A stretch of DNA of 64,000 bases from G965220205 sp965220205 (GCA_965220205.1 OZ244812.1:2790001-2854000), one strand, 5' to 3'. Positions 18,118 through 27,950 are shown, counted from the stretch's first letter. The notes: generated from the letters alone by a model not told the origin. Translations and numbers: made by a program.

Positions 18118-20472
18118 CTAGCCTCCGTTCCGCGCATCGTTGATTGCCCGCCACACCTTCTCCGGGGTCAACGGCATATCGATCCGAGCTATGCCCAAGG
18201 GCCTCAACGCGTCCATGACTGCGTTGTAGACCGTTGGCGTCGACGCGATCGTGCCCGCCTCGCCCACGCCCTTCAACCCTAGCGGGTGATGCGGCGAGGG
18301 GGTCGTATTGGACTGCACGTGGATATCCGGCAGGCCGTCGGCGCGCGGCAGCGCGTAGTCGAGCATCGTTCCCGTCAACAGCTGGCCATCGTCGTCATAG
18401 ACCACGCCCTCCCACAGCACCGGCCCTATCCCCTGGACAACCCCGCCATGCACCTGACCCTCGACGATCATCGGGTTGATCTGGATGCCGCAATCGTCCA
18501 CCGCGTAGTACCGCTGCAGATCGATCTGACCCGTCGTCGGGTTCACCTCAACGACCGCAAGGTGGGCGCCGAATGGGAAGGTGAAGTTCGGCGGGTCGTA
18601 GAACGCGCTGGCCTCCAGCCCCGGCTCCATGCCCTCCGGCATGTTCCACGCCACGTTGGCCATGAGCGCGATGTCCTGGATCGTCTTGTGCTGGTCGGGC
18701 GACCCCTTGACGAAGAACCGTCCGTCCTCGTATTCGATGTCCTCGGGCGCCGCTTCGAGGAGGTGCGCGGCCAACGCCTTGGACTTCTCCTTGATCTTCC
18801 TGGTCGCCAACGCAAGGGCAGCGCCCGACACTGCCGTCGTGCGGCTCCCGTAGGTGCCCCATCCCATCGGCGTCAGGGCGGTGTCGCCATGGATGACCGC
18901 GACGTCGTCGACGTCGACTCCAACCTCGTTGGCGACGATCTGAGCAAACGTGGTCTCCTCGCCCTGACCGTGAGGCGAAGACCCGACCATGACGTTCACT
19001 TTGCCCGTGGGGTGGAAGCGGACGATGGCGCTCTCCCAGAGTCCGCCTTGGAACCCGACGGCGCCCGCCACCTGCGAAGGACCGAGGCCGCATATCTCAA
19101 CGTAGGTGGAGACGCCGATGCCCACGCAGCGGCCTTCCGCCCGCGCCTGTTCCTGCGCCGCCCGCAGCGAACCGTAGTCCGCGGCGGTCAAGCAGACGTC
19201 GAGCGTTGCCTCGTAGTCCCCGCTGTCGTAGGTGATGCCCGTAGCCACGTCGTGACCGTTGTCGAACTTGGGAATCAGGTTCTTCCGGCGCAGTTCCGCG
19301 GGGTCGGCGCCGAGCTTGGCGGCGAGCAAGTCCACGAGGCGCTCGATGAGCATCGTCGCCTCCGGCCGGCCCGCGCCTCGGTAGGCGTCCACCGGCGTGC
19401 CGTTGTTGAACACGCCGTGCACCGTGCCGCTGATGTTCGGGATGTCGTAGCAACCCGAGTACATCAGACCATGCAGAATCGTCGGAACGCCGGGGCTGGC
19501 GGTGGAGAGATATGCTCCCATCCCAGCGTAGACGGTCGTGCGAAGGCCGGTGATCTTGCCGTCGCTCGTAGCCGCCATCTCGACCTCTTCGATGTGGTCG
19601 CGGCCCTGTGTCGTCACCTGATAGTTCTCGCTGCGCGTCTCCGTCCACTTCACCGGCACACCCAAGCGCATCGAGCAGAACGCCGTGATCGCCTCGTCCG
19701 GGTAGTAAGGGATCTTGCTCCCGAACCCTCCGCCCACTTCAGGGGCGATAACGCGGACCTTGTGCTCCGGCACGCCTGTAACGACCGAGGTAAGGAAGCG
19801 CGCGATGTGAGGATTCTGCGATGTGCTCCAGAGCGTCAGCTCGCCCATGGGGGCGGACCACTGAGCTATCGCCGAGCGCGGCTCCATCGCATTCGCGATC
19901 AGTCGCTGGAGCGTGATCGTGTCGCCCACCGTCACGTCCGCCTGCTCGAAGGCCGCGTCCGTGTCTCCGCCGGCGACCGCCCATGTGAAGGCGATGTTGT
20001 TCGGAACGTCGTCATGAAGCTGCGGAGCGCCGTCCTGGGCGGCCTCCTTCGGATTGGTGACGGCGTCCATCGGCTCGTACTCGACCGCGATGTGCTCCAA
20101 GGCGTCCTCAGCTTCGTAGCGGCTCTCCGCCACGACCACCGCCACGGCGTCGCCGACATAGCGGACTTTGTCCTTGGCGATGGCGGGATGGGTAGGGGTC
20201 TTGAGGTCGGAGCCTGGAATCAGCCACGCGCAGGGGAGCCCGTTCAACGCGCCTTCGGTGTCCTCCCCGGTGAAGACCGCGATGACGCCCGGCTGGCTCG
20301 CTGCCGCGCTCGCGTCGATGGAGCTGATGGACGCATGCGCGTACGGGCTGCGGAAAATCGCGGCGTACGCCATCCCCGGCAGCTTGATGTCGTCGGTGTA
20401 CGCCGCGCGGCCCGTAATGAGTCTCGGGTCCTCGCGGCGGCGGATGCCGGAACTGAATACTCGCGTAGTCAT
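18118..20472 (-). CDS. coxL: Molybdopterin-binding large subunit, CoxL-like (form II)
   Basis: Protein of 784 residues, the catalytic subunit of a molybdenum hydroxylase. It has the aldehyde oxidase/xanthine dehydrogenase N-terminal domain (RREDPRLITGRAAYTDDIKLPGM) and the Mo-cofactor domain (EVGGGFGSK, HGQGEETTFAQI, GVGEAGTIASTPTVYNAV). The active-site loop reads AYRGAGR, the form II signature; genuine CO dehydrogenase (form I) has AYxCSFR. The substrate is therefore probably not CO but some aldehyde, purine or N-heterocycle. It lies between coxS (3-base gap) and coxM. Confidence 0.9.
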   Translation of the reverse strand: MTTRVFSSGIRRREDPRLITGRAAYTDDIKLPGMAYAAIFRSPYAHASISSIDASAAASQPGVIAVFTGEDTEGALNGLPCAWLIPGSDLKTPTHPAIAKDKVRYVGDAVAVVVAESRYEAEDALEHIAVEYEPMDAVTNPKEAAQDGAPQLHDDVPNNIAFTWAVAGGDTDAAFEQADVTVGDTITLQRLIANAMEPRSAIAQWSAPMGELTLWSTSQNPHIARFLTSVVTGVPEHKVRVIAPEVGGGFGSKIPYYPDEAITAFCSMRLGVPVKWTETRSENYQVTTQGRDHIEEVEMAATSDGKITGLRTTVYAGMGAYLSTASPGVPTILHGLMYSGCYDIPNISGTVHGVFNNGTPVDAYRGAGRPEATMLIERLVDLLAAKLGADPAELRRKNLIPKFDNGHDVATGITYDSGDYEATLDVCLTAADYGSLRAAQEQARAEGRCVGIGVSTYVEICGLGPSQVAGAVGFQGGLWESAIVRFHPTGKVNVMVGSSPHGQGEETTFAQIVANEVGVDVDDVAVIHGDTALTPMGWGTYGSRTTAVSGAALALATRKIKEKSKALAAHLLEAAPEDIEYEDGRFFVKGSPDQHKTIQDIALMANVAWNMPEGMEPGLEASAFYDPPNFTFPFGAHLAVVEVNPTTGQIDLQRYYAVDDCGIQINPMIVEGQVHGGVVQGIGPVLWEGVVYDDDGQLLTGTMLDYALPRADGLPDIHVQSNTTPSPHHPLGLKGVGEAGTIASTPTVYNAVMDALRPLGIARIDMPLTPEKVWRAINDARNGG

Positions 20473-20475
20473 GGC

Positions 20476-20949
20476 CTAACTGCCTCCTATAACCCCGGCA
20501 GCATCCTCGACAGCCTTTACGATGTTCTGGTAGCCCGTACAGCGGCAGACGTTCCCTTCCAGGCCGTGGCGTATCTCTTCGCGCGTCGGAGATGGGTTCG
20601 TCCGCAGCAGTTCGTCCGCCGCGATGATCATGCCCGGCGTGCAGAAGCCACATTGCAGACCGTGGTTGTTCCAGAACGCCTCTTGGAGCGGGTGAAGGTT
20701 GACTCCGTCCGACAGCCCCTCGATCGTCGTGACCGAGGAGCCTGACGCCTGCACGGCGAGCACCGTGCACGCCTTCGCGGCTACCCCGTCCAGCTTCACC
20801 GTACACGTGCCGCACTGGCTGGTGTCGCACCCTACCTTCGTGCCAGTGAGTCCTGCGTTTTCCCGGATGAAGTGGACGAGCAACTGCCGTGGTTCGACTT
20901 CGCCGCTATAGGACCGCCCATTGATCACAATCTCCACAGGGACTCTCAC
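20476..20949 (-). CDS. coxS: 2Fe-2S small subunit CoxS
   Basis: Protein of 157 residues with two [2Fe-2S] sites: a plant-type N-terminal set in CDTSQCGTCTVKLDG plus a later Cys (AKAC), and the C-terminal helical set CGFCTPGM ... CRCTGYQNIV. It shuttles electrons between the Mo site and FAD. It is the first gene of the cox operon, preceded by GGAGGAGG. Confidence 0.9.
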   Translation of the reverse strand: MRVPVEIVINGRSYSGEVEPRQLLVHFIRENAGLTGTKVGCDTSQCGTCTVKLDGVAAKACTVLAVQASGSSVTTIEGLSDGVNLHPLQEAFWNNHGLQCGFCTPGMIIAADELLRTNPSPTREEIRHGLEGNVCRCTGYQNIVKAVEDAAGVIGGS

Positions 20950-21097
20950 AGTGGACCTCCTCCTCGACGCAGCGTTTGGATTCGCGCAGGCGCGTCTGGC
21001 GGGGCAAGGGTACCCCCAGCCGCCTGTTTGTCAATCCGACAGAAAGCGCGCTGTGGGGGGCGGCCTCTAAGGCCACGCGGTCGGGGAAGGGTCCGCT

Positions 21098-21114
21098 TGT
21101 CACGGAGTGTGACA
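21098..21114. promoter_or_regulatory. Inverted repeat between coxS and coxG
   Basis: TGTCAC-GGAGT-GTGACA is a perfect 6-bp dyad with a 5-base spacer, placed about 57 bases before the coxG start in the 221-base divergent coxS/coxG region. This is a likely operator for a dimeric regulator; the regulator is not recognisable here. A TATTCT at 21130-21135 could be a -10 element for coxG. Confidence 0.4.
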
Positions 21115-21170
21115 TTCTCGGATGCTCGCGTATTCTTAAGGGCGCCGGGCCACGGACGAGGGGAAGCTCC

Positions 21171-21614
21171 ATGAGACTGAGCGGATCGTACCGATTCGAC
21201 ATCCCGAGAGAGCGGCTGTGGGATACGCTGATGGATCCGGCCGTCGTCGGGTCGTGCATCCCCGGAGTCCGCGCGTTCACTCCCCTTTCCCCCGACAAGT
21301 ACGAGATCGAGCTGGGAGTCAGCGTCGGCCCCATCTCCGGCGCCTACAAGTGCATGCTCGAAGTTGCGGACAAGGCCGCCCCCGCCTCCTACCGCATGAC
21401 CGTCCAGGGCGCCGGGGCACGGACGATCATCACGGGGAGTGGGACGGTTGCGCTGTCGGCGGAAGAAGACGCCACGGAGCTGAGCTTCCAGGGCGACGTG
21501 CAAGTTACCGGCGTCCTGGCGAGAGTCGGGCAGAGGCTCATGGGCAACGTGGCGAAGTCTCAGATTGACCGGTTCTTCGAATGCCTGCGGACCAAGACGG
21601 CTGCCGAACCGTAG
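21171..21614 (+). CDS. coxG: CoxG-like SRPBCC protein (CO dehydrogenase subunit G)
   Basis: Protein of 147 residues starting MRLSGSYRFDIPRERLWDTL, then DPAVVGSCIPG, the CoxG family opening. CoxG helps recruit CO-dehydrogenase-type enzymes to the membrane and, in recent work on mycobacterial CO dehydrogenase, binds lipid or quinone. It is divergent from coxS. I chose the ATG at 21171 after GGGGAAG; the long upstream frame to 20976 is shadow. Confidence 0.85.
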   Translation: MRLSGSYRFDIPRERLWDTLMDPAVVGSCIPGVRAFTPLSPDKYEIELGVSVGPISGAYKCMLEVADKAAPASYRMTVQGAGARTIITGSGTVALSAEEDATELSFQGDVQVTGVLARVGQRLMGNVAKSQIDRFFECLRTKTAAEP

Positions 21615-21762
21615 CAGCCGTCCCCGCGGGGCCTAGCTTTCGGCTGAACCGCTGGATGTCGCGCTGCCGCGGTTTAGGTTTGGGGAAACGGTGTATCGTC
21701 TAGGACGATGGGATTGCCGACCACCCCAGAGTTGGGGTAAGAACAGCCGCCGAGCGAGGCTC

Positions 21763-22476
21763 ATGAGATTCGGCCAGCCAATACCAATCACTGACGGAGT
21801 CTTCCAGATACAGGCTATCGGCGCTCGTGTGACCTTGCTGGTCGAGGACGGCGACGCACTGTTGGTCGACGCGGGATTCCGTGGAAGCGCGGGCGTGATA
21901 ACCCAGGGCCTGGAGGCCCTTGGGCTGTCACCCGACCGGATCGGGCGGATAGTTGTCACCCACGCTCACCCCGACCATTCGGGCGGCCTCGCCGAGCTGG
22001 TAGCGGGAAGAGACATTGGGGTCGCCGCGCACCGGCTGGAAGCGGGCATCGTCGCGGGCGCTGCGCCGGCCCCGAGTCCGCTGCAGAACGGACTGCTCGC
22101 GATGGCGGCGCGACCCGTCCTTGCCAGGCTCACGGGTGACGCCGTCCCCGTTGACGACCGCCTCGACGACAGCGACGTCGTTCCGTTCGGGACCGAAGTG
22201 CGCGTGGTCCATCTTCCCGGGCACACTCCCGGCAGCATCGCCCTCCACCTACCGGCGAAACGGGCCGTTATCATCGGGGACGCGTTGCAGTACAAGCTTG
22301 GCTGGAGGCTCGGCCCGCCGGCGCCGGGAGTCACGCAGCGGCCGCGGCAGGCGATGCGGTCGGTCGAGAAGCTCCTCGATTTGGACTTCGGCGTCATATG
22401 CTTCAGTCACTTCCCTCCCATGCGGGGCGACCCACGCGAGGCCCTCAGGAAGCTCATTCAGCGGCGGGCCGCCTGA
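21763..22476 (+). CDS. Metallo-beta-lactamase fold hydrolase
   Basis: Protein of 237 residues. The zinc-binding H-x-H-x-D-H motif appears as THAHPDHSGG near residue 67; further ligands are in HLPGHTPGS and DALQYKLG. It is a generic glyoxalase-II-like MBL hydrolase with unknown substrate. I chose the ATG at 21763; the frame extends upstream to a GTG at 21691 through unlikely sequence. It precedes the acyl-activating fusion gene by about 110 bases. Confidence 0.85.
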   Translation: MRFGQPIPITDGVFQIQAIGARVTLLVEDGDALLVDAGFRGSAGVITQGLEALGLSPDRIGRIVVTHAHPDHSGGLAELVAGRDIGVAAHRLEAGIVAGAAPAPSPLQNGLLAMAARPVLARLTGDAVPVDDRLDDSDVVPFGTEVRVVHLPGHTPGSIALHLPAKRAVIIGDALQYKLGWRLGPPAPGVTQRPRQAMRSVEKLLDLDFGVICFSHFPPMRGDPREALRKLIQRRAA

Positions 22477-22583
22477 CAGGCCCATCGTTGGACGCGACGA
22501 GGTTGGCCGTCGGAACGCTGCACTTACGCCTGGGGCAGGCTGCTTCACCCTGTTAGCCTGCCTGCAGCAACCAGGAGGCAACC

Positions 22584-25091
22584 ATGAACCATGCTCGTGC
22601 GTCCGGAGCTCCAGCCAGCGACACCGTCGTCGACTTTCTCAGGGGAGTAGTTGAGAAGTACGGGTCCCGCGATGCTCTCCTGTTCAAGCCGGCATTTCGG
22701 TACCTGCGCTGGACCTATTCCCGGCTATGGGACGAGTCCGGCCAGGTTGCAACCCTCCTCCAACGCCGGGGATTGACGAAAGGGGACCAAGTCATCCTCT
22801 GGGGCCCGAACTCTCCCCACTGGGTGCTCATCTTCTTCGGCTGTCTGAGGGCGGGAGTCATCGTGGTCCCCCTCGACCTTCGCAGCGCGCCCGACTACGT
22901 CGCAAGGGTCGTGTCCAGGACGGAACCGAAACTGGCCTTCACGTCGCGGTTCACGCCGAAAGGGGAGGCGGACCTCGGAGTCCCGGAGGTAGCGTTCGAG
23001 GAGTTGGAAGGCGCTATCGCCGGTCTGCCCGAACCGGAGGAGGTGGACATTCAGCGGGATGACCTCGCCGAGATTATGTTCACTTCCGGCACGACGGGCG
23101 ATCCGAAGGGCGTCATGCTCACCCATCGGAACCTGACGGCAAATATCGAGGGGATATCCCAATACATCTTCTGCGACCCCTCGAGCAGGCTCCTGTCCAT
23201 CCTTCCGCTGAGCCACATGTACGAGCAGATGGGCGGGCTCTTCGTGACTCTGTACTATGGCGCCAGCGTCACGTACCCGACCAGCCGTCAGCCGACCGTT
23301 CTGGCCCGGACGATGCGCGAGCGCAAGATCACGATCATGCTGCTCGTCCCTCAGGGGTTGGAGCTGCTCATGAACGGGATCGAGCGAGAGGTGGCCCGGC
23401 AGGGCAGAGAGGCCCTGTGGAACAAGCTCCTCAAGATAGCCGAGCGGTTGCCGTTTCGTCTGCGCCGCCGACTCTTCCGCCGGGTCCACAAGCAGTTCGG
23501 CGGAAAGCTCGATTTCATCGTGTCGGGTGGGGCGGCGCTGGACCCGGACCTGGGGCGAAAGTGGGAGCTGCTTGGGGTCAAGATCGTACAAGGCTACGGC
23601 GCCACCGAGGCGTCACCCGTCATCAGCAACCACACTATCGAGGGACGCCGCCACGACTCCACCGGCCGCCCGCTGCCAAACGTGGAGGTGAGGATCAGCG
23701 AAGCCGGCGAGATATTGGTGCGTGGGGAGAACGTCACCCCGGGCTACTGGCGCGCCCCAGAGGAGACCGCCAAAGCCTTCGACGGCGATTGGTACAAGAC
23801 GGGCGACTTGGGGTATTTCGACGACGAGGGCTTCCTGCATATCCAAGGCCGCGTGAAGGACATGATCGTGCTGCCGAGCGGCCAGAACGTCTTCCCGGAG
23901 GACGTTCAAGCGGTGCTGACGAAGCATCCTCGGGTGAAGGATGCGACCGTGGTGGGACTGACGAGGGGCTCATCGGTCGAGGTGCACGCGGCCCTAATCC
24001 TGGAGGACGCCGGCGCGGCCCAGGAGGCCGTTGCGTGGACCAATGGCCAGCTGGCCGAACAGCAGCGGATACGCGGTTTCACCGTTTGGTCGGACGAGGA
24101 CTTTCCGCGCACCCACACGCTCAAGGTAAAGAAACAGATCGTGATCGACACGATCCTCGGGAAGATACAGCCGGAGCCTCCGGCAGCGGCGCCTCCCGGC
24201 GGCAGACGAGCTGGAGGGGCGAGGAGCCTGCTCCACATCATTGCGGAAGTGAGCAAACGAGACGTCGAGGACATCCTGGACGAGGGGGTCCTCGGCGACG
24301 ACCTCGAACTCGACTCGCTGGGCCGCGTCGAGCTGCTGTCGGCAGTCGAAGCGGAGCTCGGCGTCTACATAGACGAGGGACAGGTGGGCCCGGAGACGAC
24401 GGTCCGGCAACTGGTTGATCTCGTAGAGGAGGGGTCGAAGAACCCGCCGAGGTTGAGCTTCCCGCGTTGGGGCATGCGATGGTGGTGCCGTATGACTCGC
24501 GGAGCGCTTCAACGAGGAGTCGTCTTCCCGTTCGTCGCCCTGCCTTACGGCCTGAAGGTGACGGGCCGCGAGCGCCTGGAAGGAATCACCGGCCCCGTGC
24601 TCTTCGCGTCGAACCACAACCTCGGTCTGGATAACCCGTTGATCATCAAGGCCGTCCCCATCGAGTGGCGCCGCCGGATGGCCATCGCGGGGGCCGCCAA
24701 CCTCTGGCGGAACCCGGTCTGGTGGATCATGAACCCGCTCTTGGGCAACGGCTTCCCGCTCGCCAAGGAGGGCTCCGTCAGGCCCAGCCTCGAGAACATG
24801 GGCAAGATTATGGACGACGGCTGGTCGGTGCTCATCTATCCGGAAGGCGAGCTCACCGTCGGAGGGCCGATCAAACCCTTCATGAACGGAACAGGCCTCG
24901 TCGCCGTCGAGGGGCGGATTCCCGTCGTCCCGCTCCGCTTACACATTCACCGGCTTGGCTCTCCTACACGATTCCCCTTCCTCAGGCGGGGCAGCGTCGA
25001 GGTCAGCTTTGGAGAGCCGTTGAACTTCCCACCCGGGACGGACTACCAGGACGCAACGGCAGCTATCGAGAATGCGGTCAAGTCCCTATGA
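22584..25091 (+). CDS. Acyl-CoA/ACP synthetase - acyl carrier - PlsC acyltransferase fusion
   Basis: Protein of 835 residues with three parts. Residues of about 20-510 form an AMP-dependent synthetase (FTSGTTGDPKGVMLTHRN near 165, a YGATEASP motif, and YKTGDLGYFDDEGFLHIQGR). Residues of about 540-620 form an acyl-carrier domain with the phosphopantetheine Ser in LELDSLGRVE near 578. Residues of about 640-835 form a PlsC-type 1-acylglycerol-3-phosphate acyltransferase with H-x4-D as NHNLGLDN near 678 and YPEGELTVGG. It could activate a free fatty acid, hold it on its own carrier and transfer it to a lysophospholipid, as E. coli Aas does with a separate ACP. The start ATG has AGGAGG upstream. 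Confidence 0.9.
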   Translation: MNHARASGAPASDTVVDFLRGVVEKYGSRDALLFKPAFRYLRWTYSRLWDESGQVATLLQRRGLTKGDQVILWGPNSPHWVLIFFGCLRAGVIVVPLDLRSAPDYVARVVSRTEPKLAFTSRFTPKGEADLGVPEVAFEELEGAIAGLPEPEEVDIQRDDLAEIMFTSGTTGDPKGVMLTHRNLTANIEGISQYIFCDPSSRLLSILPLSHMYEQMGGLFVTLYYGASVTYPTSRQPTVLARTMRERKITIMLLVPQGLELLMNGIEREVARQGREALWNKLLKIAERLPFRLRRRLFRRVHKQFGGKLDFIVSGGAALDPDLGRKWELLGVKIVQGYGATEASPVISNHTIEGRRHDSTGRPLPNVEVRISEAGEILVRGENVTPGYWRAPEETAKAFDGDWYKTGDLGYFDDEGFLHIQGRVKDMIVLPSGQNVFPEDVQAVLTKHPRVKDATVVGLTRGSSVEVHAALILEDAGAAQEAVAWTNGQLAEQQRIRGFTVWSDEDFPRTHTLKVKKQIVIDTILGKIQPEPPAAAPPGGRRAGGARSLLHIIAEVSKRDVEDILDEGVLGDDLELDSLGRVELLSAVEAELGVYIDEGQVGPETTVRQLVDLVEEGSKNPPRLSFPRWGMRWWCRMTRGALQRGVVFPFVALPYGLKVTGRERLEGITGPVLFASNHNLGLDNPLIIKAVPIEWRRRMAIAGAANLWRNPVWWIMNPLLGNGFPLAKEGSVRPSLENMGKIMDDGWSVLIYPEGELTVGGPIKPFMNGTGLVAVEGRIPVVPLRLHIHRLGSPTRFPFLRRGSVEVSFGEPLNFPPGTDYQDATAAIENAVKSL

Positions 25092-25491
25092 CCGGCGCCG
25101 CTGGGCGTCGAGCGCGTCTTGGTCTTCAGCCTACGAGCAGACCGTCGAAGCATGGGCTGAAATAGGCTGGCCAACCGGCGCCGAAGCGCGAAATCCCTAT
25201 CTACCGGTCGTGGCTCCCCGAAATGGCTAGGGCTCCTCTGAACAACTCGTCGTCCGTTCCCCATGAGCCCGTCAAACGGGGCCCACGAGCGGTTAGGGGG
25301 CTCCCGGAAGCCCCTCCCTCCGTCATTGCTTCGAAGTCCTCTCCCCTTGCGGGGGAGAGTTAGAGAGAGGGCCGCGCCCCGCCCGCCAACTTTCGTCGGT
25401 TGTGGTGTGGGGCGTTAGCCCAACGTGAAAGATGCCAAGGTTCTTCGAGGTCTGGTCGGAGACAAGTCAGACTTAGCGTTGGAGAGAAGAG
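25092..25491. other. Intergenic region with a dispersed inverted-repeat element
   Basis: A 400-base gap. Bases 25338-25412 match the reverse complement of about 39365-39436 over some 75 bases (shared core CACACCACAACCGA, the CTCTCTAAC run and CTCCCCCGC). No coding frame was found. It probably also holds the promoter of the NCS2 gene. Confidence 0.55.
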
Positions 25492-27255
25492 TTGGCAACC
25501 GCACAGACAAACGAGAACATCCGCTACGAGCCGGACGAGCGCCCTCCCTCTCTAGTGGCCGTTGGCGCCGGCGTTCAGGCCGCCATGGTCATTATTGCGC
25601 CGGTGGTCTTGACCGTTGTTATCGTTGCCCGGATCGCCGAGCAACCCGACAGTTACACATCGTGGGCTGTCTTTGCGGCGCTGCTGATCAGCGGAGTCAC
25701 GACTGTTCTCCAGACTGTCCGGGTCGGGCGGATCGGGGCCGGGCACGTGCTGATTATGGGCACGTCGGGGGCTTTCATCGCGGTCTGCGTTGCGGCCCTC
25801 GTAGAAGGCGGCCCGTCCGTGATGGCGAGCCTCATCGTCGTCTCGTCGCTGTTTCAGTTCGCGCTGGCGGCGCGGCTCTCGCTGCTTCGCCGCATATTCA
25901 CGCCTACCGTCGCCGGCACAGTGATCATGCTGATAGCGGCCACGGTAATGCCCCTCGTGTTCAATATGCTGACGGAGGCTCCGGACGACGCATCGCCAGC
26001 CGCCGCTCCTGTAACGGCTCTAGCCACCCTGGTCGTCATCGCGGCGCTCGTCCTGCGCGCCCCTCCAGGGTTGCGGCTATGGTCGCCGCTCATCGGCATA
26101 GCGGCGGGTTGTTCGGTGGCCGCGTTCTTCGGACTGTACAACGCCCGGCAGGTGCTGGAAACGCCTTGGATCGGCGTTCCCTTGGGCTCGTGGCCGGGAC
26201 TTGACCTGACCCCTGGCCCGGAGTTCTGGGCGCTCCTCCCGGCGTTCGTGGTGGTCACCCTGGTGGGCGCCATAGAGACCATAGGCGACGGAGTAGCCAT
26301 TCAGCGGGTCTCCCGGCGGAGACCCCGGGCAACCGATTTCCGAGTGGTGCAGGGCGCCCTCAACGCCGACGGCGTGGGCAACCTGCTCTCCGGCATCGCA
26401 GGAGCGCCTCCCAACACGACCTACTCATCCAGCGTGTCGCTTGCTGAGGTTACGGGAGTCGCCGCACGGCGAGTGGGAGTCGTTATCGGCGTCGTTTTCG
26501 TGGGGCTGGCGTTCTTCCCCAAGGTTGCGGCCTTGTTGATTGCTATCCCCGGCCCCGTGGCGGCCGCCTATGTCACCGTTCTCATTGCGCTGCTGTTCGT
26601 GCAGGGCATGAAGATCATCGTCCAAGACGGCGTCGATCACCGGAAGGCCGCCGTTGTGGGACTGTCGTTCTGGATCGGCGTGGGGTTTCAGAACCAGTGG
26701 ATCTTCGCGAACCTGCTGGGAGACGGATTCCTGGGCGTGTTGCTTGGCAACGGCATGACTTCGGGCGCCCTCGCCGCCGTCGTCATGATGATGTTCGTGG
26801 AGCTGACGGGGCCTCGGCGCAAGCGTCTGGAGGTCGCATTGGACACGGACGCCCTGCCGAAGCTGAGCGAGTTCCTTCGCGGGTTCGCGTCGAAGGCTGG
26901 ATGGAACGCTGCTTTGACGGAAGGGCGTCTGGTCTTGGTGGGAGAGGAGACGTTGGCGAGCCTGTTGTCGGAAGAGGGCGATGAGGAGGAGAGGGCGAGG
27001 GGACGGCGGCTGGTCGTCACGGCCCGCGCCGACGGGGGCGCGGCGGAGTTGGAGTTCGTGTCGGCGTCGGGAGGGGAGAATCTAGAGGACCGGTTGGCGT
27101 ACCTGGGAGAGACGCCGGACCTGCCGGATGTCCAAGAGATATCGTTCCGTCTGCTGCGGCACTACGCCTCTTCGGTGCGGCACCAGAAGTACCACGGCGT
27201 GGACATCGTTACGGTGCGCGTCGATGGTCCAACGGGTCACAACGGGCATCGTTGA
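25492..27255 (+). CDS. NCS2-family (uracil/xanthine) permease with C-terminal cytosolic domain
   Basis: Protein of 587 residues starting at TTG 25492 after GAGAAGAG. About 12-14 hydrophobic segments form the NCS2 (SLC23) fold; family motifs are ETIGDGVAIQ and LLSGIAGAPPNTTYSSSV, corresponding to the substrate-binding helices of UraA. The final 140 residues are hydrophilic, resembling an ATPase-like/anti-sigma-type regulatory domain (LPKLSEFLRGFASKAGW, LVLVGEETLASLLSE, ISFRLLRHYASSVRH). Typical NCS2 permeases lack this tail. It probably imports a nucleobase or related acid. Confidence 0.85.
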   Translation: MATAQTNENIRYEPDERPPSLVAVGAGVQAAMVIIAPVVLTVVIVARIAEQPDSYTSWAVFAALLISGVTTVLQTVRVGRIGAGHVLIMGTSGAFIAVCVAALVEGGPSVMASLIVVSSLFQFALAARLSLLRRIFTPTVAGTVIMLIAATVMPLVFNMLTEAPDDASPAAAPVTALATLVVIAALVLRAPPGLRLWSPLIGIAAGCSVAAFFGLYNARQVLETPWIGVPLGSWPGLDLTPGPEFWALLPAFVVVTLVGAIETIGDGVAIQRVSRRRPRATDFRVVQGALNADGVGNLLSGIAGAPPNTTYSSSVSLAEVTGVAARRVGVVIGVVFVGLAFFPKVAALLIAIPGPVAAAYVTVLIALLFVQGMKIIVQDGVDHRKAAVVGLSFWIGVGFQNQWIFANLLGDGFLGVLLGNGMTSGALAAVVMMMFVELTGPRRKRLEVALDTDALPKLSEFLRGFASKAGWNAALTEGRLVLVGEETLASLLSEEGDEEERARGRRLVVTARADGGAAELEFVSASGGENLEDRLAYLGETPDLPDVQEISFRLLRHYASSVRHQKYHGVDIVTVRVDGPTGHNGHR

Positions 27256-27310
27256 GGGATGAGATGCAGGCGAGTCCTACAACTCGAGTACAGAGGAGGC
27301 ATCGTCCACG

Positions 27311-27791
27311 ATGAATATGGTGAAGCGGCTTCTTGCAGTGCTCCTCGTGGCGACGGCGGTCGCCGTGGCCCTCAACCTCATGCTCACGCCGGTCTACCAC
27401 GACGGGTCGCCGGACTACCCCGCGTGGGAAGTCCTGAACTGGTTCATGGCGGGGGCGGTGATCGTGGCGCTGGTCGTGAGCTATCTGCGGAGACGGGCGC
27501 TGAGAAGCGAGGAAACCAGCGCTCTGGAGTACTCACGGGCCAGCGTGGCCTATTACGGGCCATCGTGTTGACCATGCCTTCTTCTGGGGGTGGTTCTGGA
27601 CATTGAACCTGGACAGCGAAACCGGGGACGCCGTGACCTCGCATCTGATCTACTTCCCGGTCGTGGACGCACTCTTCGTAGTCGTTGCCCTCGCCGCGGG
27701 CCGTCATCTGTGGAACGGGCGACTCGGAGAGGTAGGACTACGGGGGCGCGCCCTCTCTGCTAGGAGACCGTCGTCCGAGCGCGAGGCGTGA
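27311..27791 (+). pseudogene. Small membrane protein gene broken by frameshift
   Basis: Two frames join to make one plausible protein: the first (27311-27571) has two membrane segments (LLAVLLVATAVAVALNL, WFMAGAVIVALVVSYL) and stops in GPSC-TGA; the second continues in another phase with HAFFWGWFWTLNLDSETGD and IYFPVVDALFVVVALAAG to 27791. Tryptophan-rich continuity supports a single gene of about 160 residues with one net base shift near 27555-27580, possibly two single-base events. It may be a decayed gene or an assembly error. I do not recognise the family. Confidence 0.6.
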
Positions 27792-27950
27792 ATCCTTGTG
27801 AAGCCGTGAGGCGTAACCTAGTATTGATTCTCTCAGATGTAGATTCCCCACAGACAATGCGGCCAGGCCGTGCTGTGCCGGTCTGTCCTCGAACTTTGGA
27901 CGCACGCGGGGCCGTTGGGCCTGGCGGCTAGGCGCCATGGAGTTGTCCGA

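Noticed and set aside
18286..20745. Open frame of 819 codons on the plus strand opposite coxL
   Set aside because: Antisense shadow of a clearly recognisable molybdenum hydroxylase; composition is typical of reverse-frame GC-rich DNA, with no family motifs.
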